A stretch of 64,000 bases of DNA from Heterocephalus glaber (GCF_000247695.1 NW_004624800.1:8813033-8877032), one strand, 5' to 3'; positions 36,595 through 47,631 are shown, counted from the stretch's first letter. Made by a program: numbers and translations. The notes: generated by a model not told the origin, from the sequence alone.

Positions 36595-37560
36595 CTATGA
36601 GGTGAATATTCAAATTTTTAAAAAATTGTCACAATAAAAGACATATTGTCATTAACCACCTCAAAATACTTCCCCTTCCTTGGCACATACTTATCTCATT
36701 GTTCTTGCCACTTCTGGAAGCAGTTCTGGAAGTTCTTTTTCATGAATCTTTTAAAGGTGTGATAGAAATATGAATTCTGCTGCAGAATGCCATCCAAGAG
36801 AAAGCAGCTCATAAAAACCTCGACTTAGTACAATCATCTTGCATATTTTCTATGCCCTTTGACCTATTAGTCTGATTTTCAATTTGTATATATAATAATT
36901 AACTTTATAGGGTCTTATAAATAAATGAATCTAATGATGAAAAAAATAAAAAGAGGGTAGAAGGAAGGGGAAAAGGAATTGAATTGTGATATGTACATGT
37001 ACAAATTTCCTATAGTGAATGTACTGTGTACTGTAAACATGAAAAATCATTGCTTTTAATTAAATATAAATTAAATTTAAAAGATAATTATGATTAATAA
37101 TTCCAATTCATTTTAGATAATTAAGATTGCAAAAGATTTATATTTTGGAGTTCTTAAATTTAAATGAAGTCTTTCCCTTCTTTTTCCTTCAAAATAAAAA
37201 AAGAATGCATTATATATGCAAAAGTAAAATCAACTCCAAATTTTTAGGTTGATAAAAAGCATTAATGCTGTGTTCTCATACACCTTGTTCACTGAATCTG
37301 GCACCATGGAAATTCTAGCTCTTCCTCAAAATCAAAGTGATCATGAAAAGTAAAAGTTTGAATCCATTCAGAACATCAAGGCAGTGACAACAACATGCTT
37401 ACGACATTGTTGAAAGAAGAAATCCAGAACTGTTTCAAAAGTTGCAAGAAAGATGGGCATTGTGTTCAAAGTGAAGAGAAGTGTTCCAAGACAGTGTAAT
37501 GACGATATGTTTTTATTTTAATGTACTTTTAAAAATTCAAATATTTATCATATATTTCAA
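36595..37560 (+). mobile_element. Mariner-derived DNA transposon relic, inverted arms, interrupted
   Basis: The left part (36595-36760) is the reverse complement of the right part (37405-37560): left cttctggaagcagttctgga pairs with right atccagaactgtttcaaaag, and left gacatattgtcattaa pairs with right taatgacgatatg. The interior keeps a decayed mariner transposase block at 37289-37336 reading S-L-N-L-A-P-W-K-F, stop, L-F-L-K-I-K, aligned to the family's SPDLAPxDFxLFPxLK, which holds the second catalytic Asp; here it is Asn. The element is broken at about 36830-37270 by L1-tail-like sequence. Comparison with the sister copy at 42083-43096 supports both break points. Confidence 0.75.
36840..37265 (+). 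mobile_element. L1-like tail inserted in mariner relic
   Basis: 36865-37040 matches 18495-18700 in order and orientation (see that entry). It interrupts the mariner relic: the sister copy reads from gaaaggcaggtttataaaac to ttattcagcagatctggc with no comparable insert. The right 200 bases (37070-37265) are AT-rich and unassigned. Confidence 0.55.
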
Positions 37561-38122
37561 TTACATCTTGTGTATTTTAAAACATTCCCTGCTGGGGACA
37601 CATGGGTCCTGGTTGAGACCTCAAACCTCAGTCCGCATTGGTTGGTAGTCCAGGTTAACCTTCTATAGTTACGGCTTCAGACAAGGATTTGCCCACAGCT
37701 GTGCTGTTAGCAGCGTCCCTGGTCACACTGAGATGACAGCCAGCCTTGGCGTGGTTCAGCACATGCCATTCCTCCCTACCTTAGGGAGAGGGAAAGTTCC
37801 AGAAAACCATTCTTGTGGGACTTCTGATCTTAACTCAAAGTCCTGCTTAAATGAGTACTTTTTTATTTGTTCACAGATATAATAATTACTTGAACTAAGA
37901 CTATTGTGAGAAAGCACCCCAGTGAATAGAACAGTTATAATAAAGCAATTTACAAATTCTACATATATTTTGAACTATTTGCAAGCCTGAAATACAAAAA
38001 TATGAACGTTTTTGCAATATTAGTCACCTTGTAACAACGGAAGTTAAAGGATTTTTTGTAAAATTTAAAAAAATTTAAATAACTCTAGTATTGTATGGAT
38101 TCACTTTTAAAAATGAAACACA

Positions 38123-38209
38123 GGGCCGGGGATTTAGCTCAGTGGTTCTGCCACCTGCCTCACAAGTGTAAGGACCCGAGTTTGACCCCCAGTAGCAAAA
38201 AAAAAAAAA
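38123..38209 (+). mobile_element. ID-type tRNA-derived SINE
   Basis: gggccggggatttagctcag (box A), then ttctgccacctgcctcacaa, then gacccgagtttgacccccag (box B) and an A-tail. Flanks gaaacaca (38115-38122) and gaaacata (38210-38217) match 7 of 8. Confidence 0.95.
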
Positions 38210-38224
38210 GAAACATATTTTACT

Positions 38225-39172
38225 AAAAAAATATCTATATAGCATAGCAAACAAAACAACAGAGAGAAAAGGCAAACTATAGAACAGGAAAAGATATTGC
38301 CAGCCACTCTTCTGTAGAGGACTAACATCCAGAATACACAAATAAAGAACTCATAAATACCCCTCAAAATGACCCAGTCAAAACTGAGCAAGTGAGCTAA
38401 ATCAACATTTCTCAAAAAGAGTACAAATACCAACAAGTTTGTGAAAAAAAAATGTTCATCATAGTAGACATTAGGGAACTTCCAATCAAAACAGCTCTGT
38501 AATTTTTATCTTACCGTAGTCAGAATGGCTTTCATCAAAATCACAAAATACAACCAGCATGGATGAGGTTGTGGGGAAAAAGAAACCCTTCTACTTTGTT
38601 GATGAGAATGTAAACTAGTACAATTGCTATAGAAATCAGTATGGAGTTTTCTCAAAACAATAGATACACCAGTTCCATTTAACCTAGCCATAGCGCTCCT
38701 GGGCATGTTCTCAAAAGACTTGAAGACATTGCATTATAGTAATACAGTATAGGAATGCTTATGTTTATAACAGTGCAATTCACAATAGCTAAGCCCTGGA
38801 AAGGGCTTAGATATATTTCAACAGTTGAATAAAGAAAATGTGATATACATATACCCAATGGAATATTACTGAGCTGTAAAGAAGAATGAAATCATTTTAT
38901 TTACAGGAAAATGGATGGATCTGTAGACCATAACGTTAAGTAAAAGAAATCAAATACAGAAAGGTAAATATCATCTGGTTTCTCTTATAGGAGAAATAAA
39001 ATATATGCATAAAGAGTAAAATGAAGGAGAGATAGTAGGAAATAGGGAGGCAGTTATGCTGCTAATAGGAACAAGGTGATGGAGGAAGAGGGTGAAGGTG
39101 CGGAGAGGGTTGGAAAAGGATATACCAGTTCCCCCCAAACAAACATAACAAGCACTAGAAAAAAATACAAGG
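38225..39172 (+). mobile_element. L1 ORF2 3' end plus 3' UTR, decayed
   Basis: Collinear with the L1 at 1-1944 but more diverged: ggatgaggttgtggggaaaa (L1 1: tggcggggctgtggggaaag), ttgctatagaaatcagtatg, gcaattcacaatagctaagc, caatggaatattactgagct and ggaaaatggatggatctgta. A purine-rich 3' UTR follows at about 39000-39170. Stop codons and frameshifts throughout. No clear tail or duplication; the SINE at 38123 lies just to its left. Confidence 0.88.
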
Positions 39173-39179
39173 AAAGGAG

Positions 39180-39794
39180 AAACATCTCAGAATTTTAAAT
39201 ATTGGAATAAAATTATCACCGAATTAAAGAATTTATATTGAACAAAGTCATATTCAGAAGAAAACTCCAGGACATACGAAATACAAACATTAGGAATGAT
39301 GTGATTTCTCCTGACAATTAGGACTTATCCATTTGCTTCACATCATTGAAGTCAGAAGTCTAAAGCTAACGAGAAAGATCTCTCTATAACTTGTCACAGT
39401 CATAAATTATATCAACTTAAGCCAAACCCAATTCTTCTTATGTCATTATTCTCAGAAAAAAAGATTCAGAGCGCACATACTCTAAGTTTAACATAATATA
39501 CTATTTATGATTAAACAGACCACCTTTATTCAAATAATAAAGGTAAACAAGGTTAGGGAAACGTGAAACTCATAAACAAAGTTAACATTAACAAAAATTA
39601 TAATCGTTTCTTCTACTCACTGTTTGGTAAAGTAAGTTTTTCACTACTTAGGAGCTACACAAAATTTATACCAATATAATGAAGCAATAGTATTTTTCTT
39701 TATATAAAATCTTGAGTTTGGGTATAATGTTCCATGAGGTTTTGGTATTCCTGATAGTTAACAAACACTACTTGAAGATATAATGAATTTTAAG
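39180..39794. other. Unique-looking AT-rich sequence
   Basis: Nothing recognised. Confidence 0.4.
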
Positions 39795-39800
39795 AAAGAC

Positions 39801-39936
39801 AATTTATTGGTACATTTTAGGTATACAATATGTTTACATTTATCATTGGGTGCTTGTACCTGTACATGATGTATCTTAGTTCTTATTTTTCCCCCATTAC
39901 CTGTGCATCCTTCACCCCCTCCATCCTGTGCAAAAC
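39801..39936 (-). mobile_element. L1 3' end fragment (minus strand)
   Basis: Minus-strand copy of the last ~130 bases of the same L1 3' UTR: plus-strand aatttattggtacattttag, tttatcattgggtgcttgta, acatgatgtatcttagttct and accccctccatcc. Candidate target duplication aaagacaattta (39795-39806) against aaagataattta (39937-39948), 11 of 12. A very short 5'-truncated insertion. Confidence 0.82.
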
Positions 39937-39949
39937 AAAGATAATTTAA

Positions 39950-40685
39950 ATGTTGAATATTTTTCTCTGACTTCTTAGTATAATAATGAATAGTACTTCT
40001 AAAACGTTCATCTCATTGTCTTTATATTTAAAAAAACTTTTAAAAATGAGATTGTTTAAAAACTTCATTTGCTTTATGTGATGTTTGAAATAATTATTCT
40101 GAATTTTAATGGCTTCAATTATTTTGTATAAATACGTATACATTTTTCAATAATTTTAAGTCAAATACTTGCTCTTTAGAAAAGTAGCATCCTGCTCTTA
40201 CTTAAAAAAATATGCTCAGGGTTACAAGTTCAGCCTTGTTCTGTCGTGGTTGGATAGAATTTTAGAGATCGGTCAGAAATATTTTAGACTTTGGAAAATA
40301 TATTCATTTGTGTTCTGAGGACATCCTGAAAATTTTGGTGATTTTTTCCTCTTAGCCTCACAGTGTAGTATAGATAGGTTATTGTAATATGAAAGCACTA
40401 TCCTAAAAATACTATATGCTGTCATCTCTGGTTAGTTTATCTTTCACAAATTTTGAAAATATAAGACTCACAAGATTTATCTTATTTGGCAAATGTTTTG
40501 AAAGAAATATCATGTTATGTAAATCAGCAATAATTATGTGACTTTCCTACTGATACATTTTGAAACTGTATCAGTACTTTTCCAGGTTCTCTCAAGAAGC
40601 AGTGTAAAAAGTGGGTTGTCTTCTAAACTATCACCCATAAAAGCAGTGAACTTTCAGCAAAGCAACATGACTACCTCTTATTGAG
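39950..40685. other. Unique-looking AT-rich sequence
   Basis: Nothing recognised. Confidence 0.4.
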
Positions 40686-40689
40686 TGGT

Positions 40690-41036
40690 GGACTGGAAGA
40701 ATAAAAGATAGACAATAGGAAATGGAAAGATAGATCTTTAGCATATGGGAAGGGAATCAAGAGACAGAAGGACAAAGGAAGGAAATGGGATTGTTACAAA
40801 GGGTGGAGATTTTGAAGCATTGTACATATGTGATAAGTCCCCCTGAGGAAAGTGATCATTATGCATTACAAATGGGAAGAGGACCAAGAGATGGAGAGAG
40901 CGGAGAGGGAGAGGAGAGGGAGGGATTAAAAAAGAATTGAGATATGCATGTTAGGTACATGAGCCAAGTCGCCATGATGAAGTGAAATCATTATGTACTG
41001 GCAGCATGTACCAATAGAAAAATAAATGGGAAAAAA
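40690..41036 (+). mobile_element. Possible L1-like 3' UTR
   Basis: Long purine-rich stretch (gggaagaggaccaagagatg, then gagagcggagagggagagg) followed by a terminal catgtaccaatagaaaaata like the gtaccaataaa end of other L1 copies in this window. Suggestive only. Confidence 0.4.
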
Positions 41037-41690
41037 TATGTATACCGTCCAACATATTACTTCCTAAGTCTTTATTGTCTTTGTGCAATCACCTTTATCT
41101 TTCTTTTTATTAAGTCTAAGGATAATGCAAGAAAACAAACTCTCCAAAATATAAAAGTCAGTTAAATATAATGGAAAGCACATATATGCTATATACAGTA
41201 TGATTAATTAATGTACTATAAACTCACAAAAGCAATAAAAATCAATGCATCTAGTTCAAGTAATTAATTTATGTCAGTTATTTTTATGTTTGCTGCTTGC
41301 ATTGTTATGTTACATTTTGAGGGACCTAAGATACTTTAATTTCCAGATGATTTCCCCCAAATTGGAAAGAAAAACAGCTTTTGTTTTACTGCATTCACTA
41401 CTTTTAAATGTTTCAAAATTCCACATTTCTTGATATTTTATGTGTATTTTGCTCAATCATAATTCAAGTTTCAGTTTCATCTATATTTAAAGGTAATTTT
41501 TATAGGCATAGAATCTAAACTGTACCTTTATATGTGAAAAGATTCACTGGTAGATAAACATTTTTTCTAAGTTCGATATTTATTTAGTAGACAAATTTGT
41601 TTCAAAATGACCACTGAGGTAGTGAGTCATAGAATCAAAGAATGTATCAAAGAATTTCAGAAAAACTAACAGCTTCAAGGTACAATCCAA
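41037..41690. other. Unique-looking AT-rich sequence
   Basis: Nothing recognised. Confidence 0.4.
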
Positions 41691-41694
41691 TGAT

Positions 41695-41845
41695 TTCCTT
41701 TTTTTGTTTTCAATGATTCTTAAACTGTTTTAGGTAGCAACCTTCTTTGAGAATCTCATGAAAAACTGTATTCTGTCTGTTAAGAAAAATGCACAAGCCC
41801 ACAGAAAGTTGCACTCAGCTCCAGTACATTTGCAGAATTGTGAAA
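41695..41845. repeat. Possible old mammal-wide repeat
   Basis: Phrases gattcttaaactgtttta, ctttgagaatctcatgaaaa and gaaaaatgcacaagcccaca resemble a common old mammalian repeat, but I cannot name the family. Confidence 0.35.
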
Positions 41846-41877
41846 TCTATTCCTGGATGTTATATTTTAGGATTTGT

Positions 41878-42030
41878 GGTATTGTTCAAGCTCCTCATTT
41901 TACGCACAAAGAAAACACTGGGCTTCACAGGTTAAATGAGCCTCCAAGGTTAAATAGCAAATTACGGTTAAAAGTAGGACAAAAACACAGGATTGTCGAA
42001 ACTACCATTTTTTATTACACTCCATAATGT
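41878..42030 (-). repeat. MIR/L2-like fossil, antisense
   Basis: ctcctcattttacgcacaaa, gaaaacactgggcttcacag, gttaaatgagcctccaaggt and aatagcaaattacgg follow the antisense MIR/L2 order (cattttacagatgaggaaactgaggc...gttaagt...aaggtcacacagc). Confidence 0.55.
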
Positions 42031-42082
42031 AATGAGGAACAAATAGAAGTTTCCAATCAATTAGCCGGATTTACAACAATTT

Positions 42083-43096
42083 TATAAGGTTTGATCAACA
42101 ACAGTGTAAACATTAATTATGGTAAATGACACAGTGCCATGAATCCCCCTTAAAATACTTTCCTTTGCTGCTTCAAACATACTTATCCCATAATTCTTGC
42201 CACTTTTTTTGCTTTCTTCCCTTTAACTATTTTTTTATTAGTACATACAGTTTTCCTTTTTAAAACAGTTCTGGAAGTCCTCTTTCATGAGTCTCCATAC
42301 TGTGTGATAGCTAAATGGAGGCACATTGAGGTGAGCTCTTAAGCAAAATAAATAGCACACACATGTATAAATACCAAATAGTTTCTCTGGTGTGAGAAAC
42401 TGAAAGTGAAAATAGGGAATCAAAATGTACAACTGATAATGTGAAATAGGCAGAAAAGGTCCAAAGAGGGAGGGGAAGTGGGAGGCGTAGGCAAAGGAAA
42501 GAAGGGAAAGGAATAAATATGAGAAAAGGAAAAAAACAGAAACAAAATATTTGTAAATGGGGAGGGGTGGAGGGGGTGAAGGGAGGGCAGGGGAATGGAG
42601 ATAAAATAATAACCAAGATATAACATGTAAAGGTACAAATTCCCAATGATGAATGTCATCATATTGTATATCTAAATTGTACCAAAAAGCTTAATGAGTA
42701 AAAAAAGTACGGTGAATGCTGCTGCTGGGTGACATCCAACAGAAAGGCAGGTTTATAAAACGATTAAGCATGCCCTTATTCAGCAGATCTGGCTTTGTGT
42801 GACTTCTGGTTCTTCCTCAGCATCAAAATGACCAGGAAAGATAAAGGCTTGTAATTGATTTGGGATATTGCAGTCACCAGAGCAGCACAATTAATGACAC
42901 TTAGGAAAGAGGACTTTGAGAGGTGCTTCAGAAAGAGAAAGTAAGAATGTAAGAAGAAAGTGAAAGTAAGAATGGTGGCATAAATTTGTTCAAAGCCAGG
43001 GGAGTATTTGGAGGAGTACTAATAGCAATGTGTCTTTACCATAATAATTTCTTGTAATTTGAACACTCACTGTATTTTTGATCACACTGTATGATG
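42083..43096 (+). mobile_element. Mariner-derived DNA transposon relic, second copy
   Basis: Same architecture as 36595-37560. The left end gtttgatcaacaacagtgta is the inverse of the right end cactgtatttttgatcacac, and left aacagttctggaagtcctct is the inverse of right-arm sequence. The transposase block at 42780-42827 reads S-A-D-L-A-L-C-D-F-W-F-F-L-S-I-K, keeping both Asp residues of the mariner signature. The right arm agcaatgtgtctttaccata is typical of mammalian mariners. An L1 3' end is inserted at 42312-42706, and a T-rich ~50-base insert lies at about 42209-42260. Confidence 0.8.
42312..42706 (+). mobile_element. L1 3' UTR fragment inserted in mariner relic
   Basis: Collinear with 1630-1940 and 47272-47557: gagctcttaagcaaaataaa, tagtttctctggtgtgagaa, the G-rich tracts, gtacaaattcccaatgatga, and the terminal gtaccaaaaagcttaatg with a short A-rich end. 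Boundaries are supported by the uninterrupted mariner sequence around 36770 in the sister copy. Confidence 0.9.
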
Positions 43097-43374
43097 AAGT
43101 ATATCTAATTTCATTATTGCAAGTTTTATTACAAGCTATAATTGTATGAGATCCAGACTCTTTGGTGAGGTTGGATAGCTCCTGATATGGAGCAGGAACT
43201 GTACAAATATCTTTTAAATTTTAAATGAATGGGATTGCTTTGGAAGGGTGATGGAAAAGTTGACAAAAGCGTTCTGTAAGAGATGGTGAGCCCTCAGAGA
43301 AATGAGTCACTTTAGCATCAAATCATATTACAAGTATTTGATAAATGTGTACATGTGAGTTGGTTGTTAAGAGA

Positions 43375-43735
43375 GAACAGAATGGTGATTTTCAGAGGCT
43401 GAGGAGAATAGGAGAGAGGGAGAGTAATGGAACAAATGTGTGAGTCCTACCCTTGAACTTTGATCAATGGTATTAAGTTAGTTACATAGGAACAAGAAGT
43501 CCTCATGTGCTATTGTGCAGTAGGATACCATTGATGATAGTAATGTAAGGTACACTTTACAAAGCTAGAAAGATTTAAAAATTTGTCACTGTAAATAATA
43601 AATATTTGAGGAGATAGATATATTTAATCTGTTTTAAACATCTTACAGTATGTACATGTACAAAATATCAGCATATACCCCACTAATATGTACAAGTTAA
43701 CATTTTTATGTATCACTTAAAATAAATTTAATTTA
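43375..43735 (+). mobile_element. L1M-type 3' UTR tail
   Basis: gaatggtgattttcagaggc, ggagagagggagagtaatgg, tgagga gatagatatattta in L1M order, then gtacaaaatatcagcatata, ccccactaatatgtacaagt and tatgtatcac before an AT-rich end, matching L1MA/L1MB 3' ends. Confidence 0.72.
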
Positions 43736-43739
43736 AATT

Positions 43740-44540
43740 AAAAATTTAAAAACATTTTTCATTCATCTACTTAATTGTTCTTCTTTGATATAGATTCCAA
43801 AAGTGCTTGTTGGCTCTGGATTTATGGAATCCAAATTCATGCCACACAATGGCTGAGAAATACCTCCAAGTGAAGTTTGATGAAGTTTTATCAAACAAGA
43901 GGTTATATCATGGAGAAGTAGCTTTAGCCTGGCTGATTAAAGTTCATTTTTTATATTTTAGAACCAACATCATTCTTGCAAATTTCTCTTATTTATGCAT
44001 ATTCTCCTACATGAAAAAATAAATACAAAGCTCATTAAGAGCTATAGAAGTTGAAATTACTCTGTTGCACGTTGTTCAAATTTACATCAATTCATTTCAA
44101 AAGAATTTTATTTTCCATGAAGATGGTCCCCTCACTGTGACTGTTTGCTTTCTTCACAACTTTAATTTTCCCAGGTAAATTTCCAATGTGTGATTCCCTC
44201 TTTTTCCTTGTTTCTTGTTTCTTTTTTATCCCCCTCACATTTTAGAGATGGTTTGTGCTCTTCCATATAGGTTCTCCTTCATTCTTTTTGCTACATTAAA
44301 GACAATATGCTAAGGGTCTCTCAGGAAATTATATAAGATTAACGTTTTGATGTTAAATACCCAAGTCCAGAGCTGAAATTATACAGAAAGGTGAAATCTT
44401 TCTGAAGAAGTTCTGGAACAAATGTGTGAGTCCTAATATATTTGTTGAGTAGGTGAGGGGAAGCAGGAGTGAAGAGGAGAAAATGAGATGAGAGAAAGAA
44501 GAGAGTCTACGATACATTTTCTTGATCAGGTTGCCACTGC
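43740..44540. other. Unique-looking sequence
   Basis: No gene recognised. It carries an exact second copy (44415-44435) of a 21-base word found in the L1M tail at 43429-43449. Confidence 0.4.
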
Positions 44541-44862
44541 AAGCATCTGAGGTCCTCTGGAACCCTGCCACTGTGAACTTTGAGAGGCACCATATGTACA
44601 CAGTATCAGGGTTGTCCCAGCAAGAAGCAAGGGAACTGGATGTTTGTCCCCAAAGCTGACAATCATGAATTTAAGACTGCACCAAGGTGTCCCAACCCCC
44701 TGCCACCTCCATTCCCCTTTTTGTTGAGCCAGGTCCCTGGGCCAGAAAGTGGTGGGAGTGTGTCAGGTGCTCCCGGCTGGAGTGTGCATAAGTGTGTGCT
44801 GCTGAAATGGAGTGAGGCACTAACAGCACCTCGAATAAACTATTTTGTTCTTAATTAAAAAA
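44541..44862 (+). other. Unidentified GC-richer block with poly-A signal
   Basis: About 320 bases of raised G+C ending in ctcgaataaactattttgtt and then ttaattaaaaaaa. The AATAAA near 44834 followed by an A-run suggests a retrocopy or an LTR end, but neither a parent gene nor a target duplication was recognised. Confidence 0.35.
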
Positions 44863-44892
44863 ATTTTTGCCCTCATTATATTTTTGCACTTG

Positions 44893-44981
44893 CTTTTTTT
44901 TTCTTTTGGTACAGGGGATCGAATTCAGGACATTGCAGTTGCAAGGCAAGTGCAGTGTCGCTGAGCTAAATCCCTGGCCCC
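44893..44981 (-). mobile_element. ID-type tRNA-derived SINE (minus strand)
   Basis: Poly-T, then ttggtacaggggatcgaatt (box B inverted) and cgctgagctaaatccctggc (box A inverted), ending in cccc. Flanks gcacttgctt (44886-44895) and gtacttgctt (44982-44991) match 9 of 10. More diverged in the middle than other copies. Confidence 0.92.
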
Positions 44982-44991
44982 GTACTTGCTT

Positions 44992-45225
44992 AATATTTGA
45001 ATGTGGCATTTACTATGTCTACAAAGTGGATATCGAACTTCCTATTTTTCTATTTATTCCTTCATTGGGAAAAAAATCTTATCTCTTTACATTGTCTCCA
45101 GTGTACACACTGATGAGGCTAGTGATCTACTAGAGGGTCCAATGGGCGAGATCCCCATTAAACACATAAGTGGCAGGATTCAAGAGTGAAATTTTTAGTC
45201 CTATTTCCTAAATAAATAGCAAGGT
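44992..45225. other. Unique-looking sequence
   Basis: Nothing recognised. Confidence 0.4.
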
Positions 45226-45227
45226 AT

Positions 45228-45450
45228 AAAGTATATGGGCTTCACAGTGGTGTGCACCTGGTTTTTCAAGCTCACTTCAGTGAATGCTTCTGTAGTTCTG
45301 TTCAATTTACTTAATGTTTCCAGCCTTGTGTCCTCATCTTTTAAGAGGAGATATTACTAGCATAGAATTGTTGTGAGAAGTAACAGACCAAGTCAGACAG
45401 GCAGAAAAGGATGAAACTTAACTGCTTAGTAGATGCTCAACTCTCATTTC
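45228..45450 (+). mobile_element. MIR SINE
   Basis: gttcaatttacttaatgttt, ccagccttgtgtcctcatct, aagaggagatattactagca and gaattgttgtgagaagtaac, then cttagtagatgctcaactct, in MIR order. Confidence 0.75.
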
Positions 45451-45454
45451 TTAC

Positions 45455-46795
45455 TTACACCAGCTTTTCTCTTCCCACACACCCAAAATGGGATCACCCA
45501 ACACATGCAATTATAGTGTTAACACTTCCTAGTGCTTTGCACTTTAGAAGTTAAGTCTCATCTTGTTCTCTTTCATTATATGTGCACTAATAATTTGTGA
45601 ACCTTGGTTGGGTTCAGGCAGCCAGCTTATTTGGGTGCATAGAAAACCAGACAGAAAATTTAAAACAAATCTAGTTATTTACTTGTATCATGATGACCAT
45701 ACTTTACAGGTTTCAATAATACTACCATCCACAACTTCAATTTTTCTAGGTCCCTCAAGTTCGTGACATTTTATAACTTCAAAATTGCTATACTGAACTG
45801 CAGTTGAACCTACTTCTCTTCTCCAGAATGACACATTATTAAAGGCCATATTGACTGTGTTGTCTTTTTACAGGTATGCAGAGAAACTGAGTGTGAAGAC
45901 AACATTCAGCATGTCTGCCTTCACATTTCTCCCAAAGGCACCCTGAATGGTTATATTATTACAGGGTGCCTTCCCTGGAGACAGAATGGGGCCCTTTTCT
46001 CCATCCATGCCTCACCTCTTCACACTGAGGAAACAGTCATAGTCCTTGTATTCTCCTTTTTCCTTCATGTTTCTGAAATGGCTTGTTCTATTCAAACCTA
46101 CAAGGTAGGTACATTTTTCTAAGTTCTGTAATTAACTTTGTCAATGAACTTAATAACACGTATAGTTGGCTAACGTTTTATGCGTGCCTTTCACTGCTCA
46201 TTCACAAAGCACATAACAAAGCACATAAACGCAACCAGAGGCTATGCAAATAAAGTCTAGCTATGAAATACTCTATCATTGAATCAATTATGAGTAAATT
46301 TACTTTTTTACACATGACCATTTAAATACATTTCTAAGAGGAAGTCTCCATAATTAGCAGAAAATGAAAGTTGACTGTGGTAAAAACAGAAGTTTACAAA
46401 AAAACCCAGATTACTTGAAAAATAAGTACATTTAAAGGACATTATAGAGTAAAAGCTTAAAATATAAAAACTATATTGAAATATAGTGGAAAGTACCAAA
46501 AGGAGAATAGCCAATAGGTAGTGTTATCTGATAATAAAACAAAAGGCCTATGTAGGGGTCCCTTCCTAAAACCAGAGAGCAGGTGGTAAGAAAGACTGAA
46601 TTACTGATTCTTTGCTTCCCTGTGAAAGGTTTTAGGGAGATATTCACTTTTTATCCATTCTTAGAACATACAAGTTAGTGGCCTAAAAATCATTCAGCAG
46701 AAATATGTAAAAGTGAAGTTGAGAAGTAATTTAAACACTATGTAATCTATGCTCTTTAATTTGGAATTGTTTCCTGTACTCTTCAACATTGTAGT
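45455..46795. other. Unique-looking sequence
   Basis: No gene or repeat recognised. Confidence 0.4.
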
Positions 46796-46799
46796 CCCA

Positions 46800-47090
46800 G
46801 TCCACTATTAGTAACAAGCATTTGAAACATAGCAAGTCAAAACTAACATATATTGCATGTATGAAATACATCCTGATATTGAAATTTAGTTAAAAAGAAA
46901 AAAACATATGTTAATGTCAAATAACCCACCAATAATTTTTTCTTGATCTCATGTAGAAACAAGACTATTTCGGACATATTAGCTTAATGCATTAAAATTA
47001 ATCTCAGTGTTTTAGTCTTTTAAAAATGTAGATACTAGAATATTTAAAATCACACATGAGACTTGCATTGTATTTCTATAGAAGTGCTGG
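46800..47090 (+). mobile_element. hAT-like DNA transposon (MITE) fossil
   Basis: agcatttgaaacatagcaag, gtatgaaatacatcctgata, ccaataattttttcttgatc, tatttcggacatattagct and tgcattgtatttctatagaa follow the order of a widespread mammalian non-autonomous hAT-type family. Family name not assigned. No transposase. Confidence 0.65.
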
Positions 47091-47160
47091 CTTTTACTTT
47101 AATCAAAAGTTACAGTGTAATTCAAATGATCCAAATATGAATAGATATATCATGGAGATT

Positions 47161-47176
47161 TCTTGGCAGTTTTCTT
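47161..47176. repeat. Target-site duplication of ERV retrocopy, left
   Basis: tcttggcagttttctt, identical at all 16 bases to 49901-49916. On the minus strand it begins aagaaaac right after tt, which fits an L1 endonuclease nick. Confidence 0.92.
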
Positions 47177-47199
47177 TTTTTTTTTAAGAGTAGGAAAAA

Positions 47200-47205
47200 T
47201 TTATT
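47200..47205 (-). terminator. Poly-A signal of the retroposed ERV RNA
   Basis: AATAAA on the minus strand (tttatt on plus), 15 bases before the poly-A tract that abuts the target duplication. Confidence 0.75.
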
Positions 47206-47226
47206 GAGAGAAAGAAACCTTCTGTC

Positions 47227-47557
47227 ATAAAATCTGTGGTAATGTCTCCTAGATCTTGATATTGTAATTTAAAAAATGTATAATTGATATTGTGTAATAG
47301 GAAGAAAAGGTCTAAAGGAGTAGGGGAAGTGGGAGGGGTAGGGGAAAGGAAAGAAGGGAAAAGAAAAAATATGAGAAAAGGAAAAAAAATGGAAACAAAG
47401 TCTTTGCAAATAGAGAAGGGTGGAGGGGGTGAAGGGAGGGCAGGGGAAGGGTAAAAAAATAAGAACCAAGATACTCATATAATTGTACAAGATCCCAATG
47501 ATGAATGTAACTGTATTTTATATCTAAAATGTACCAATAAACTTAATGGTAAAAAAT
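47227..47557 (+). mobile_element. L1 3' UTR fragment nested in ERV retrocopy
   Basis: From 47272 it is collinear with 42430-42706: G-rich tracts (gtaggggaagtgggaggggt), gtacaagatcccaatgatga, and the terminal gtaccaataaacttaatggt with an A-rich tail. A perfect 16-bp duplication, aaagaaaccttctgtc, lies at 47211-47226 and 47558-47573. The first ~45 bases (47227-47271) do not match the other copies and are unexplained. Confidence 0.93.
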
Positions 47558-47631
47558 AAAGAAACCTTCTGTCTAAGAGACACAGAAGAGGGACCAAAAA
47601 GTGGGTTGCCTGCCCACCCCACTTTTCAAAG

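Noticed and set aside
38123..38209. tRNA gene
   Set aside because: Boxes A and B are present, but the cloverleaf arms do not pair, a poly-A tail and target duplication are present, and many copies exist; it is a SINE.
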